Virus record (IMG/VR): IMGVR_UViG_3300037336_000025
Coordinates: 122,313-186,312 of that record
DNA length: 64,000 nt
Source of the DNA: a virus
Direction: 5' to 3' (one strand)
Made by a program: the position numbers and the translations under genes
In this document: positions 27,404-36,102 of the stretch, piece after piece
How the letters are laid out: every line of letters begins with the position of its first letter
How positions within the stretch are numbered: the stretch's first letter is position 1
The notes under the pieces: model-generated
Databases searched by the model: none
Told to the model about the DNA's origin: nothing
Seen by the model: only the letters and a program-made list of their open reading frames with translations

Positions 27404-28350
27404 AAGTAATTATGCGAGGATTTGAGCCTCCAGTTAGTAAAGTTTATTATCACTGGGATCACGGTCTAGAAAAACATGGCGACAAATACGAAATTATACA
27501 TAACCCAGTATCATATCCGTTAGTTGATGATGCTGATTGTTATTACCAGACAAATTTGCTTAAACCAAAACATAGTTCTAAAGGCAGAGATGCTACGCAG
27601 GGAAATCATTATAAATTTATTTTAGATAGTGAGAAACCGTTTGTTGTATCCGAAAGTAATCCTTTTAGAAAATACGCCGGATATTCTAGATTTGGGTGGA
27701 CCAGTTATAAATGGACAGACGCAAACTGCAACAATTCAAATGTCGGAGATGAGAGATGGAATCAGTATCAGTCCGCTACTAACATCACTATTAAAGACTG
27801 GCATAGTCCTGGAAATAACATCATTATCATGGGACAAAAAGAAAATGACAGTTCATTGATTTCTCTTTACGAAAAATACGATACATTTTGGGATTGGGTC
27901 ATAGAAGTGGTGTTGACTGTAAGAAAATATTCAGATAAGCCTATTAAAATTAGACCTCATCCTAAAAATATTATAAGAAGTGTTCGCGGAATTAAAGAAA
28001 CTATTTCTAGATTAAACATTAAAAATGTAGAGTTAGCAGAACATACGCCTGAAGGCGGAAATCAAGGCGGTGAGTCATTAGATAAAGAATTATCCAACGC
28101 TCACTGTGTTATTACATATAATAGTTTAAGTGGCGTAGAATCAGTATGTGAAGGAATTCCTACGTTTGCCTTAGATAACGGTAGTATGGTATGGCCGGTT
28201 GCACACACTGATTTAAGCCAGATAGAAAAGTTAAACTACAACATGCCAATGCAAGAATGGAAAAATAAAATTGCCTATACTATGTGGAATAAAGAAGAAG
28301 TTAGCTCCGGAGCTTGTTGGGCTCATTTAAAAGGCGTGTATTTTAAATGA
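27400..28350 (+). CDS. Carbohydrate-island paralogue 4
   Basis: 316 aa from the ATG at 27400 that overlaps the previous stop (ATGA); the upstream in-frame ATG (27373) lies inside paralogue 3. Shared module: KPIKIRPHPKN, CVITYNSLSGVESVCEGIPTF, DLSQIEKLNYNMPMQEWK, IAYTMWNKEEVSSGACWAHLK. The N-terminal half is distinct. It is the last gene before a convergent minus-strand trio. Confidence 0.65.
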   Translation: MKVIMRGFEPPVSKVYYHWDHGLEKHGDKYEIIHNPVSYPLVDDADCYYQTNLLKPKHSSKGRDATQGNHYKFILDSEKPFVVSESNPFRKYAGYSRFGWTSYKWTDANCNNSNVGDERWNQYQSATNITIKDWHSPGNNIIIMGQKENDSSLISLYEKYDTFWDWVIEVVLTVRKYSDKPIKIRPHPKNIIRSVRGIKETISRLNIKNVELAEHTPEGGNQGGESLDKELSNAHCVITYNSLSGVESVCEGIPTFALDNGSMVWPVAHTDLSQIEKLNYNMPMQEWKNKIAYTMWNKEEVSSGACWAHLKGVYFK

Positions 28351-28360
28351 ACGTTTACAT

Positions 28361-28933
28361 TTATCTTTTTACAAAGAATAGTCCGTTGTTTTGAATCCAT
28401 GCCTTTTTACTGACTTTATCTTTCTTTACATTCATCGTAGTTACTTCTCTAATTTTTTTAGTTGTGTTTGCATCGTAACTAAATCCATAATGATCAAATA
28501 CACTAATCCAATATTCTTCAGTATTGCAGTTAACATGATGGTGACCGGCCTTTCCGGGCGGCGCAAAGGTAATTAGCGCATACTTTCCTTTTGCGAAGTC
28601 TTGCATATAGTTGTCTTGATATTCTTCGTATACATGTTCTAAAAATTCCACACTCCAAACTAAGTCTACAAACATGTTAAGAGGACTCGGCCCTACGGTA
28701 TAATCGTGTATAGTAATCCATAAAGGATCAATATCTCTTTCAACTGTAAAATCTCCATCAATACCAGAAGCCGCAATTCCGTTCTCTCTTGCAAGTTTTA
28801 CCATTCCTGCAGGACCGCAGCCAATGTCTAGCATTGTTTTAATATTAAACTCTTTTTTAAGAAAATCAAGTGTACCTTGATCAACGTGTGTGCGACCTTT
28901 ATGTCCGCCAAGGTGTTCAGGTAATTTATTCAT
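28361..28933 (-). CDS. SAM-dependent methyltransferase, class I
   Basis: 190 aa. Motif I is LDIGCGPAGMVKLA, followed by an acidic residue after ASGIDGD and LVWSVEFLEHV (post-II), with ALITFAPPGKAGHHHVN. It probably methylates a sugar or small metabolite; the substrate is unknown. The ATG at 28933 overlaps the upstream stop (ATGA) and is preferred to a TTG two codons earlier. Confidence 0.8.
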   Translation of the reverse strand: MNKLPEHLGGHKGRTHVDQGTLDFLKKEFNIKTMLDIGCGPAGMVKLARENGIAASGIDGDFTVERDIDPLWITIHDYTVGPSPLNMFVDLVWSVEFLEHVYEEYQDNYMQDFAKGKYALITFAPPGKAGHHHVNCNTEEYWISVFDHYGFSYDANTTKKIREVTTMNVKKDKVSKKAWIQNNGLFFVKR

Positions 28934-29736
28934 TTCCAATATTCCTCTGTTCTTTTAATTTTTAAATCGCTTAATTTGCTGCGGCCAATTGATTTGCGAT
29001 CACCTTTTAAATGATCTAAGTAGGCTCCCCATTCACTATTAATTAATGGGTGTCCTTCGCCTGATATTAAATGACTGCTCCAATCTAAATTGTTTAATGT
29101 CTTAAATTTTGTCCTAGCGGCATCAAATACAAAACTATCATGCCATTCATTTAATGTAAAAATACCCGATTCTGCATCATCATACATGCGCTGAAATTCT
29201 CGTAAGAATGATCTTACTAATGGAGATTTAAGATTCATTGAGTACAGACCACACTCGGTATATTTTCCTTTACGACCAAGAAAGCATAAATCTTTATCGA
29301 CAGGAATTAATTGCTCTAAACGCTCTTTAGTAATAGGACTATGACAAATTGTGTCAGCATCCATCCATACTAACACATCTGCATCTGAATACTTTGCACA
29401 ATCAAAAATAGCATAAACTTTATGAGCAAAGCGTACAGCATCCCATTTAAACCCTTTACCTGAATCTTTACGTTTACTACGAATAGGATCAGCGCTAACG
29501 TCTCCATTTGCTTTAGGAACGTTCTTCCATTTTTCTTTAAATTCTGTTAATCCTTTAACGTCGTCTAAACTAGTTAATGAAACATGTCCGTGATGGTTGA
29601 TGATTGGATAACATTTTTCAGGATAGATATGAAGTGTAACTTCTCCAGGCCAATTTTTACAAAAGGTGTCTATCATCTTTTGTGCATACGTCTTTAACCC
29701 TTTTTCGTGAAAGGTTGTTACTACTGCTATTTTCAT
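28930..29736 (-). CDS. GT-A-like glycosyltransferase
   Basis: 268 aa. MKIAVVTTFHEKGLKTYAQ, the metal-binding VLVWMDADTICHSP and later LNEWHDSFVFDAAR give a GT-A-type fold. Start at 29736 overlaps the upstream stop (ATGA). Encoded between an unknown small gene and the methyltransferase in a three-gene minus-strand operon opposed to the paralogue array. Confidence 0.7.
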   Translation of the reverse strand: MKIAVVTTFHEKGLKTYAQKMIDTFCKNWPGEVTLHIYPEKCYPIINHHGHVSLTSLDDVKGLTEFKEKWKNVPKANGDVSADPIRSKRKDSGKGFKWDAVRFAHKVYAIFDCAKYSDADVLVWMDADTICHSPITKERLEQLIPVDKDLCFLGRKGKYTECGLYSMNLKSPLVRSFLREFQRMYDDAESGIFTLNEWHDSFVFDAARTKFKTLNNLDWSSHLISGEGHPLINSEWGAYLDHLKGDRKSIGRSKLSDLKIKRTEEYWK

Positions 29737-30140
29737 GGTTGAAATTTCCATATGTGGTATACACTATGTTGATCGACACAGCGATAATGATTTTTATATA
29801 ATGTTTGAGATTTATCTCTACCAATAGGATCATTGCCCTCTATTAAAATTAAAGGGCGCCATTGATGCCATAACGGTAAAGTTTGTTCTAGGCTAGGCAA
29901 GTATTCTAAATCTACAAGAATTGCAGTTACATTTATAGCATTCAATATTGAGATTATCGATTCTTTAGGAACTAAGTTCTTAGCCTTAATACTACTAAGC
30001 TCATTGGAGAATATAAAAACAGTTTCAAATATATCTAACAGATCAGTTAATCGTTTGAACCCATTGCCGATGACTACTGCATTTTGTGGATGCTTTGATA
30101 ACTTAGATAATCTTTTTTTAAACTTGTCCATAAGAATCAT
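29733..30140 (-). CDS. Small protein of unknown function in carbohydrate island
   Basis: 135 aa; a second ATG at 30131 would give 132 aa. Rossmann-like alternation (AVVIGNGFKRLTDLLDIFETVFIFSN; AILVDLEYLP; LILIEGN) without a catalytic motif I can name. It could be a nucleotide- or sugar-binding helper for the glycosyltransferase downstream. Confidence 0.6.
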   Translation of the reverse strand: MILMDKFKKRLSKLSKHPQNAVVIGNGFKRLTDLLDIFETVFIFSNELSSIKAKNLVPKESIISILNAINVTAILVDLEYLPSLEQTLPLWHQWRPLILIEGNDPIGRDKSQTLYKNHYRCVDQHSVYHIWKFQP

Positions 30141-30160
30141 TAAATACTACTATATTTATA
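30139..30160. promoter_or_regulatory. Overlapping divergent late promoters
   Basis: Plus strand ATTAAATA (30139-30146) faces the gene at 30168; minus strand TATAAATA (30160-30153) faces the gene starting at 30140. Confidence 0.55.
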
Positions 30161-30167
30161 GGATCTT

Positions 30168-31001
30168 ATGCGCTTCAGATTATATCGAGAACACGGTGCC
30201 CTAAATAGTCAACCCATCTTTGATGCGTTTGAAGCTGGCTTGAAATTGCTTGGGCACGAAAGTGTAAAAACCGGAGATGCTATTCCGGTAATTTGGTCAG
30301 TATTGTGGGCCGGCCGAATGGCTGCTAATCAAAAAATTTATGATGAAAGTCGATCCGCCGGAACTCCTATAATTATACTTGAGGTGGGCAGTCTTGTAAG
30401 AGGTACTACTTGGAAAGTTAGTGTTAATCATATTAATGGACTTGGAATATTTGGTAATGATATTAACTTAGATACTGATCGTCCAACTAAGTTAGGAATT
30501 AAGTTAAACCCAATACAAGAAAAAAGACGGGGAGATATTTTAATTGCTACCCAACATTCGCACAGCCTTCAGTGGGCCGGAATGCCATCTATGAAGCAAT
30601 GGACTGAAGATACTATTGAAAAAATTCGACAATATTCTAAAAAAAGAATTGTGGTTAGATATCATCCTAGATCTCCTTTTCCATTAAAAATTAGAAATAT
30701 TTTTATAGAAACTCCAAAAAGAATAATTGGGTCGTACGACGATTTTGATATTTTTTATGGGTATCATTGCGTTATAAATTATAACAGCGGTCCTGCAGTT
30801 CAAGCAGCAATAAATGGTATACCAGTTATTTGTGACCATTCAAGTTTAGCAGGTCCGTTATCTGGTACAATTGAAAACATCAACAACATTGTACTACCAG
30901 ATAGAGAAGACTGGTTCTTAAGGCTTTGTCACACAGAATGGACTATTGGTGAAATTACTAAAGGTATACCATTAACAAGATTGTTGGGTAAGATTAGTTG
31001 A
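30168..31001 (+). CDS. Carbohydrate-island paralogue 5 (shorter form)
   Basis: 277 aa. It is separated from paralogues 1-4 by the minus-strand trio but shares HSHSLQWAG.., RIVVRYHPRSP, HCVINYNSGPAVQAAINGIPVI, and the ending WFLRLCHTEWTIGEITKG. It lacks the final W-x-H-L seen in the others and reads PLTRLLGK instead. Start follows AGGAT. Confidence 0.65.
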   Translation: MRFRLYREHGALNSQPIFDAFEAGLKLLGHESVKTGDAIPVIWSVLWAGRMAANQKIYDESRSAGTPIIILEVGSLVRGTTWKVSVNHINGLGIFGNDINLDTDRPTKLGIKLNPIQEKRRGDILIATQHSHSLQWAGMPSMKQWTEDTIEKIRQYSKKRIVVRYHPRSPFPLKIRNIFIETPKRIIGSYDDFDIFYGYHCVINYNSGPAVQAAINGIPVICDHSSLAGPLSGTIENINNIVLPDREDWFLRLCHTEWTIGEITKGIPLTRLLGKIS

Positions 31002-31026
31002 CATCTGTGTTGGGCGGTGCTATAAT
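30998..31026 (+). promoter_or_regulatory. Perfect sigma70 promoter, leaderless spacing
   Basis: TTGACA, 17 bases, TATAAT, then six bases to the ATG at 31033, so the expected transcription start is the A of ATG. Confidence 0.85.
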
Positions 31027-31032
31027 AGTTAA

Positions 31033-32208
31033 ATGCTATCATCACCTCGCTACATCGAAGACATTTTTTCTGATTTTTATCACGCCTCTATTTTTGACAT
31101 AGACATCCAGCATCAAGATCAAAGTGCTAGCCAAAGTTTCTATGCGTCTATCTTAGACAGTAAACCGTTGACTCAGAATCAAGCAAACTTCTTGCTAAAG
31201 ATACTAGACAAGTATAAAGTAGTAATGGCACGGCACGGCCTTGATTATCAAGACGATATCAAAACACCAAAGTGGAAAAGTCCTTTTAGGATTATTGATC
31301 TAACCAAAAGCATTTGGGTTGAGCAAGATGAGCACACGGTCCCTGTGGTTTGTATGAAATTTCCTTACCAGATCAAAGCTGCATTTGAATCTGAATTTAG
31401 AGATTTAGTTAATGGCACTTGGGATCACGAAAGGAAGATGCGCCGTGTGTCAATTTATAAATGTAACTTAATCCAACTGCATGACTTTTCTGTAAAACAC
31501 AATTTTGAAATTGACGATACCTTGCTAATAGCACTAGGTGAAGTTGAAGAAATTTGGGCTGCTCCTGAAGAGATTTCACCAGCATCTGCCTTAATTGCAG
31601 ATTGGGTAACCTTACTGAACTCTAGTAATGAAACTAATTTATGGTGGAACGAACACTGCACAGGAAACTACTCAAAAGATCTAATGTTGGCAAAGAGTAT
31701 GGGCTATTGCTACGAGGGCATGCCGTTTAGCACTGTTGAGAAGATTGCAGCATCGCAGTCTAATGCGTTTTGGATTAAAACTAATAAAGAGCTACTGGAC
31801 CTGCACCATCGAGTAGGCGGCAAGATGTGCATTGTGCTGGATCGTGTAAGTGATACTATTAATTGGTTAACAAAATTTGCAGAAGATATTGATCGGTCGG
31901 ATATTAATCGCAACAAAGTTAGAGTTTGTTTCAGAGCAGAAAAAGGAGCAAAGACTGACATAAATGAGTGGATTAAAGATAATGGTTTCGGCGGCAAGGT
32001 TGAAGATGGTGACATTTTAATCTTTGAACAAAAGCCGGCAAAGTGGTTGTTTAAAGAACAAGATTCTGTTACACTATTAGTTACAAACAACATTTATCCG
32101 CCTACAAGCATGATAGCAAAGGATTGGTTCAATACTCATCCTTGCGTAATTTTCCTAGGCGATATTAAGCCATCAGAACAAAAAGGACAACCAATTGTCG
32201 AGCTGTAA
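31033..32208 (+). CDS. Protein of unknown function upstream of UvsW
   Basis: 391 aa. MKFPYQIKAAFESEFRDLVNGTWDHERKMRRV resembles (weakly, by eye) the HARP-type segment found before annealing-helicase domains, but there is no Walker A or DEAD box. C-terminal GFGGKVEDGDILIFEQKPAKWLF and NIYPPTSMIAKDWFNTHPCVIFLG are well ordered. It overlaps uvsW by 14 bases, so an accessory to UvsW in fork remodelling is conceivable. Its promoter is perfect consensus and predicts a leaderless mRNA. Confidence 0.65.
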   Translation: MLSSPRYIEDIFSDFYHASIFDIDIQHQDQSASQSFYASILDSKPLTQNQANFLLKILDKYKVVMARHGLDYQDDIKTPKWKSPFRIIDLTKSIWVEQDEHTVPVVCMKFPYQIKAAFESEFRDLVNGTWDHERKMRRVSIYKCNLIQLHDFSVKHNFEIDDTLLIALGEVEEIWAAPEEISPASALIADWVTLLNSSNETNLWWNEHCTGNYSKDLMLAKSMGYCYEGMPFSTVEKIAASQSNAFWIKTNKELLDLHHRVGGKMCIVLDRVSDTINWLTKFAEDIDRSDINRNKVRVCFRAEKGAKTDINEWIKDNGFGGKVEDGDILIFEQKPAKWLFKEQDSVTLLVTNNIYPPTSMIAKDWFNTHPCVIFLGDIKPSEQKGQPIVEL

Positions 32209-33649
32209 ACTTACAATCAGAGACGAAGTAAACATTAAGGTAGACGGACTTAGCGTAGAGACACGACGTAAGATTGTCAACAAATTAAAATTTGAGCTGC
32301 CATATGCACGACATATGCCGTCATATAAATTAGGAAGATGGGATGGAACTAAAACCTATTTCAGTATTGGTGGTACTGGTTATCTTGCACATTTGGATGT
32401 TATACTACCTATTATAGAAGAAGCCGGATACGAAATTGAAGTAGAAGATCTACGTGAACATCATGAACTAAAATTTCCACAGATTGATGGGAACTATTGG
32501 GCCGATCGAGGTAAGACTTGGCCTAAAGGACATATAGCAGCAGGACAACCAGTTGTACTTCGAGACTATCAATTTGATGTAGTTAATAAGTTCTGCGAGA
32601 ATCCGCAAGCATTGCAAGAAGTTGCAACTGGCGCAGGCAAGACGCTTACCACAGCAACATTAAGTCATTTGTGCGAGCCATATGGTCGAACTATGGTTAT
32701 TGTTCCTAACAAAAGTCTCGTTGTGCAGACTGAAGAAGATTATAAGAACTTAGGTCTAGACGTTGGAGTGTACTTCGGCGATAGAAAAGAACTAGGAAGA
32801 ATGCATACTATATGTACATGGCAAAGTCTAAATGTGCTTGATAAGAAAAGCTACGATACCGCAGTATTGAGCCTAGCTGAATTTATTGAAGGCGTGGTTG
32901 CAATTATCATTGACGAAGTACACCAAGCTAAAGCAGAAGTTCTAACAAAACTACTAACTGTTAACTTTAAAAATTGTGCTATTCGTTGGGGATTGACCGG
33001 TACAGTACCTAAGGAAGCATTTGAGTTTCAAGGCATCCTTGCAGCTATTGGTCCAGTTATTAATCGAGTATCTGCACACGACTTACAAGAAAAAGGTGTG
33101 TTAGCACAACTAAACATTAATGTATTACAGACTAACGAAGTAGAAGTGTTTAGAAGTTTCTCAGACGAATATACCTTCTTAGTTACGGACGATAGTCGAT
33201 TGACCTGGATGGCAAATAAAATTAAAGAGCTGTCGTTGACTGGCAATACTCTAGTATTAATCAATCGTATCGATACTGGTAAGCAACTAATTGAAAGAAT
33301 ACCAGAAGCCGTCTTTGTCAGCGGCGGTATGAAATTAGATGATAGGAAAGAATCATATGATGAAATTAAAACAAGTACTAATAAGATTATTGTGGCGACT
33401 TATGGTGTGGCCGCTGTGGGCATTAATATTCCTAGGATTTTTAATCTGGTTCTTTTGGAACCCGGAAAGAGCTTTGTTAGGGTTATCCAGTCTATTGGAC
33501 GCGGTATTAGGAAAGCGGAAGACAAAGACCATGTAGAAATTTGGGATATTACATCAGCTTGCAAATACAGCAAGAGACATTTGACAGAAAGAAAAAAGTT
33601 TTATAAGGATGCACAGTATCCTTTTACAATTACCAAGGTAACTAGATGA
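32195..33649 (+). CDS. uvsW: UvsW-like SF2 helicase
   Basis: 484 aa with a TTG start (GGA six bases upstream); the first ATG would remove the conserved N-terminal domain. N-terminal UvsW module (ARHMPSYKLGRWDGT), Q-motif-like LRDYQ, Walker A ATGAGKT (144-150), DEVH box, WGLTGT and C-terminal QSIGRGIRK. UvsW unwinds R-loops and branched DNA and shifts T4 from origin- to recombination-dependent replication. Confidence 0.92.
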   Translation: MSSCKLTIRDEVNIKVDGLSVETRRKIVNKLKFELPYARHMPSYKLGRWDGTKTYFSIGGTGYLAHLDVILPIIEEAGYEIEVEDLREHHELKFPQIDGNYWADRGKTWPKGHIAAGQPVVLRDYQFDVVNKFCENPQALQEVATGAGKTLTTATLSHLCEPYGRTMVIVPNKSLVVQTEEDYKNLGLDVGVYFGDRKELGRMHTICTWQSLNVLDKKSYDTAVLSLAEFIEGVVAIIIDEVHQAKAEVLTKLLTVNFKNCAIRWGLTGTVPKEAFEFQGILAAIGPVINRVSAHDLQEKGVLAQLNINVLQTNEVEVFRSFSDEYTFLVTDDSRLTWMANKIKELSLTGNTLVLINRIDTGKQLIERIPEAVFVSGGMKLDDRKESYDEIKTSTNKIIVATYGVAAVGINIPRIFNLVLLEPGKSFVRVIQSIGRGIRKAEDKDHVEIWDITSACKYSKRHLTERKKFYKDAQYPFTITKVTR

Positions 33650-34152
33650 GAATTTTAACACTAAACAATAGGTCATTTGACCTTAACGACTTACCAGATG
33701 AGGTAGATGAAGATACTAGATTTTCAGTATTAGATAATTCTAATCCTAACGATCCTGACTTCTTTTTCATGCCACTGATCTTTTTAGAATCTTTTAATAG
33801 TCCGGCTATTTTGTTAAATATTGGCGGACACGAAATTCAAATGCCTTTAGATTGGTGCATGGTAGTTGGCGATAAAGAATGTGGGCTTGATCCAGAAGTA
33901 TTGCCATTGACTAGCATTAACGAACGTGGATTTGATGCATTGTGTTTTAATCCGATAAACGGATTTAGAGCAGAGTTTATGCCGATTGAGATTGTAAATA
34001 TATACCAAGACGTAAAATGGTATTTCCCTAAAATGAAAAACGGACACTTGCTTACTGTTCCATTGCATGACGGTCCAAGCCCTCCTTGTGTTTATTTTGT
34101 TAAAGAAATATCAAGGCAAAGTGAAATTGTACAACTAGATAAGGTGATTTAA
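33646..34152 (+). CDS. Conserved T4-like phage protein, function unknown
   Basis: 168 aa. DLPDEVDEDTRFSVLDNSNPNDPDFF, MPLDWCMVVGDKE and MPIEIVNIYQDVKWYFPKMK are features of a protein commonly found after uvsW in aquatic T4-like phages, as I recall the family. No catalytic motif. Overlaps uvsW (ATGA) and the next gene (TAATG). Confidence 0.75.
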   Translation: MRILTLNNRSFDLNDLPDEVDEDTRFSVLDNSNPNDPDFFFMPLIFLESFNSPAILLNIGGHEIQMPLDWCMVVGDKECGLDPEVLPLTSINERGFDALCFNPINGFRAEFMPIEIVNIYQDVKWYFPKMKNGHLLTVPLHDGPSPPCVYFVKEISRQSEIVQLDKVI

Positions 34153-34367
34153 TGCCTCAATCATATATGGTTGATCACCGGAGAATATCTAGCGAAGTAA
34201 AAACATCACTGCTTCCTAGACGGTGTTATCTCAGTGGAAAAAAATTATGGCTTAAACGGTGTCGAGTAATATATACAATACTAACTGGCCCCGGCGATGC
34301 GATATATGAAACGCATTGGTGCGACCCAGCAGAATTTTTATTATATGAATTAAGGAGAACAAAATGA
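34152..34367 (+). CDS. Small conserved phage protein
   Basis: 71 aa, basic, with DHRRISSEVKTSLLPRRCYLSGKKLWLKRC and WCDPAEFLLYEL. Two Cys and one Trp-Cys are the only notable residues. Stop overlaps the start of the small fossil ORF (34364). Function unknown. Confidence 0.65.
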   Translation: MPQSYMVDHRRISSEVKTSLLPRRCYLSGKKLWLKRCRVIYTILTGPGDAIYETHWCDPAEFLLYELRRTK

Positions 34368-34438
34368 AAGCAGGCAAGGTTTATAAAAGCAGGAAAAATG
34401 CTAAATACTTTTATGAAAGTATACTGGATAAAAAATAA
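34364..34438 (+). pseudogene. Remnant of the cupin gene 5' end (MKAGKVY)
   Basis: A 24-codon ORF with a strong AAGGAG Shine-Dalgarno begins MKAGKVY (34364-34384) and then runs into endonuclease sequence. The intact cupin 3' of the endonuclease begins MGIRAGKVW with different codons (GCA GGC AAG GTT against GCT GGT AAA GTA). The remnant is best read as the original start of that gene, cut off when the endonuclease arrived. Confidence 0.6.
34400..34407 (+). promoter_or_regulatory. Late promoter for GIY-YIG gene, leaderless spacing
   Basis: GCTAAATA, five bases, ATG at 34413. Confidence 0.6.
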
Positions 34439-35000
34439 AGAACATAATGATATAATGACTCAAGGATATATTGGCATAACTGTAACCGAAGGACGTGGCA
34501 ATAGAATCTGGGGTCATTTTAATAAATTACAAAATAAGTCTCATCCTAATCCACATTTACAAAATGCTTACAACTTATATAAAGATTTAGAAGTAGATAT
34601 TATATTTGAAGGCACTGAGGAAGAATGTATTGCCAAAGAAGTTGAGCTGAGACCTACTAAAGAAACAGGTTGGAATATATTAGAAGGTGGTGGCATGCCA
34701 CCGAACCATAACGGAAAACATTGGTTTACTAATGGTAAGAAAAATACTTTAGCAGAAGATTGTCCTATAGGATTTCGATTAGGTAAAACACAAATAGGTG
34801 GCGAGCAACACGGGCACTATAATAAGCCTAAAAAATATAAAACAGTACAAGTTCACTCTTTTGCTGATAGAAACATTCCGTGGAATAAAGGAATTGTCGG
34901 AGACAAAAAAGAACAAATTAGTTGTCCTCATTGTAATAAAAAAGGAGGTAAACCGTCTATGACTAGATGGCATTTTAATAGTTGTAAGGAGAAAAAATAA
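34413..35000 (+). CDS. GIY-YIG homing endonuclease upstream of cupin
   Basis: 195 aa. KVYWIKNKEHNDIMTQGYIGIT is the GIY-YIG signature, followed by R (NRIWGHF) and catalytic E. Middle HWFTNGKKNTLAEDCPIGF is a domain common in Seg-type enzymes; the C-terminus CPHCNKKGGKPSMTRWHFNSC is a zinc finger. The ATG at 34413 is chosen over 34398 because a late promoter box is five bases upstream. Stop overlaps the cupin ATG (TAATG). Confidence 0.85.
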   Translation: MKVYWIKNKEHNDIMTQGYIGITVTEGRGNRIWGHFNKLQNKSHPNPHLQNAYNLYKDLEVDIIFEGTEEECIAKEVELRPTKETGWNILEGGGMPPNHNGKHWFTNGKKNTLAEDCPIGFRLGKTQIGGEQHGHYNKPKKYKTVQVHSFADRNIPWNKGIVGDKKEQISCPHCNKKGGKPSMTRWHFNSCKEKK

Positions 35001-35362
35001 TGGGAATTCGCGCTGGTAAAGTATGGGGGGCCACTGAACTCCTCGAAGCAAACGGTGTATTAGAATTTCACCGTATTGAAGCGTCGGCAGGCGGCGTATG
35101 CTCAAAGCATCGACACAAATACAAATGGAATGGCTTCTTTGTAGAGTCAGGTGAAATGATTATTCGAGTGTGGAAGAACAACTACAATCTAATTGACGAA
35201 ACAGTATTAACTGCCGGCCAATATACCAAAGTTGCTCCAGGTGAATATCATCAATTTGAAGCTGTCACTGATTGCATTGCCTTTGAATTATATTGGGCAG
35301 AGTTTGATCATGCCGATATCGAGCGCGAAACAGTAGGACATGCAAAAGATGGGAAGTCTTAA
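35000..35362 (+). CDS. Cupin-fold protein
   Basis: 120 aa. GGVCSKHRHKYKWNGFFVESGEMIIRVW and TAGQYTKVAPGEYHQFEA are the two cupin motifs with metal-binding His. It probably binds a metal and small ligand; no substrate is evident. The gene lies directly after the endonuclease and its first codons appear to be a recoded replacement for the remnant at 34364. Confidence 0.78.
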   Translation: MGIRAGKVWGATELLEANGVLEFHRIEASAGGVCSKHRHKYKWNGFFVESGEMIIRVWKNNYNLIDETVLTAGQYTKVAPGEYHQFEAVTDCIAFELYWAEFDHADIERETVGHAKDGKS

Positions 35363-35636
35363 ACCTGGAGCAACATATATCTACGAGCGTAATGGTGAGG
35401 AAATATATGCTCGCGAGTTCGGCGAAACAGATCGTACATTAGTTGGATACAAATACGAAATGGGAAGAACTCCTGATCCTCGAACAAGTGACGGACGCCC
35501 GCTAATTGATCACATACGAGAAGATAAACTTTGGGGCAGCATTCGGAGAGAAGCAAAGACAAATACAGCTTTACAAGCAGCATTAGACCATGCTATACTA
35601 ATATATCACTTGAGTAAAGACGATGGGCAAAAATAA
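35349..35636 (+). CDS. Conserved small phage protein
   Basis: 95 aa from the ATG at 35349. GATYIYERNGEEIYAREFGE is a pattern I associate with T4-like phage proteins of unknown function, followed by DPRTSDGRPLIDHIREDKLW. Overlaps the cupin and next gene by 14 bases each. Confidence 0.65.
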   Translation: MGSLKPGATYIYERNGEEIYAREFGETDRTLVGYKYEMGRTPDPRTSDGRPLIDHIREDKLWGSIRREAKTNTALQAALDHAILIYHLSKDDGQK

Positions 35637-36102
35637 ACACGTAGATCTTTTTAATGACATGATTCCTGCTGTTGATCTCGGTATCAAAGAATTGTGGGAC
35701 GCTGCTACTGATGAAGGCAAAAAAGAAATTAAAGGCGACTTCTTCAATCTTACTAGATATATCAGCAGTGTTAAGAGCAATAACAGAGAGCTACAAGAAC
35801 ATTTTGTATTGACTGTCAATGAATTCTACAATAAGAATTGGAATGACATCCAGAAGCATCCTAAGTTAGTATGGCAGACTTTATGTTCGTGTAGTCATGA
35901 AAGCAAGAAGAAACAGTTCCACGAATGGATTCCGTTAAAGAAGCAGAAGAATAAAAAAGTAGCGTTCTTAGCGGAACTGTTTCCCGATATGAAAATGTCG
36001 GACGTTGAAACTATGTCTATAATTACAACCGATAAAGAAGTAAAAGCATACTGTGAGAAACTTGGTTGGGATAAGAAAGAAATCAATGCAATTAAATTTT
36101 AA
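35623..36102 (+). CDS. Possible clamp-loader small subunit (gp62-like)
   Basis: 159 aa, mostly helical. YNKNWNDIQKHPKLVWQTLC and KKKQFHEWIPLKKQKNKKV followed by FPDMKMSDVETM resemble proteins annotated as gp62 in aquatic T4-like phages, as far as I recall; identity with T4 gp62 is too weak to see by eye. No gp44 or gp45 gene is present in this window, so context does not confirm it. Confidence 0.5.
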   Translation: MGKNKHVDLFNDMIPAVDLGIKELWDAATDEGKKEIKGDFFNLTRYISSVKSNNRELQEHFVLTVNEFYNKNWNDIQKHPKLVWQTLCSCSHESKKKQFHEWIPLKKQKNKKVAFLAELFPDMKMSDVETMSIITTDKEVKAYCEKLGWDKKEINAIKF

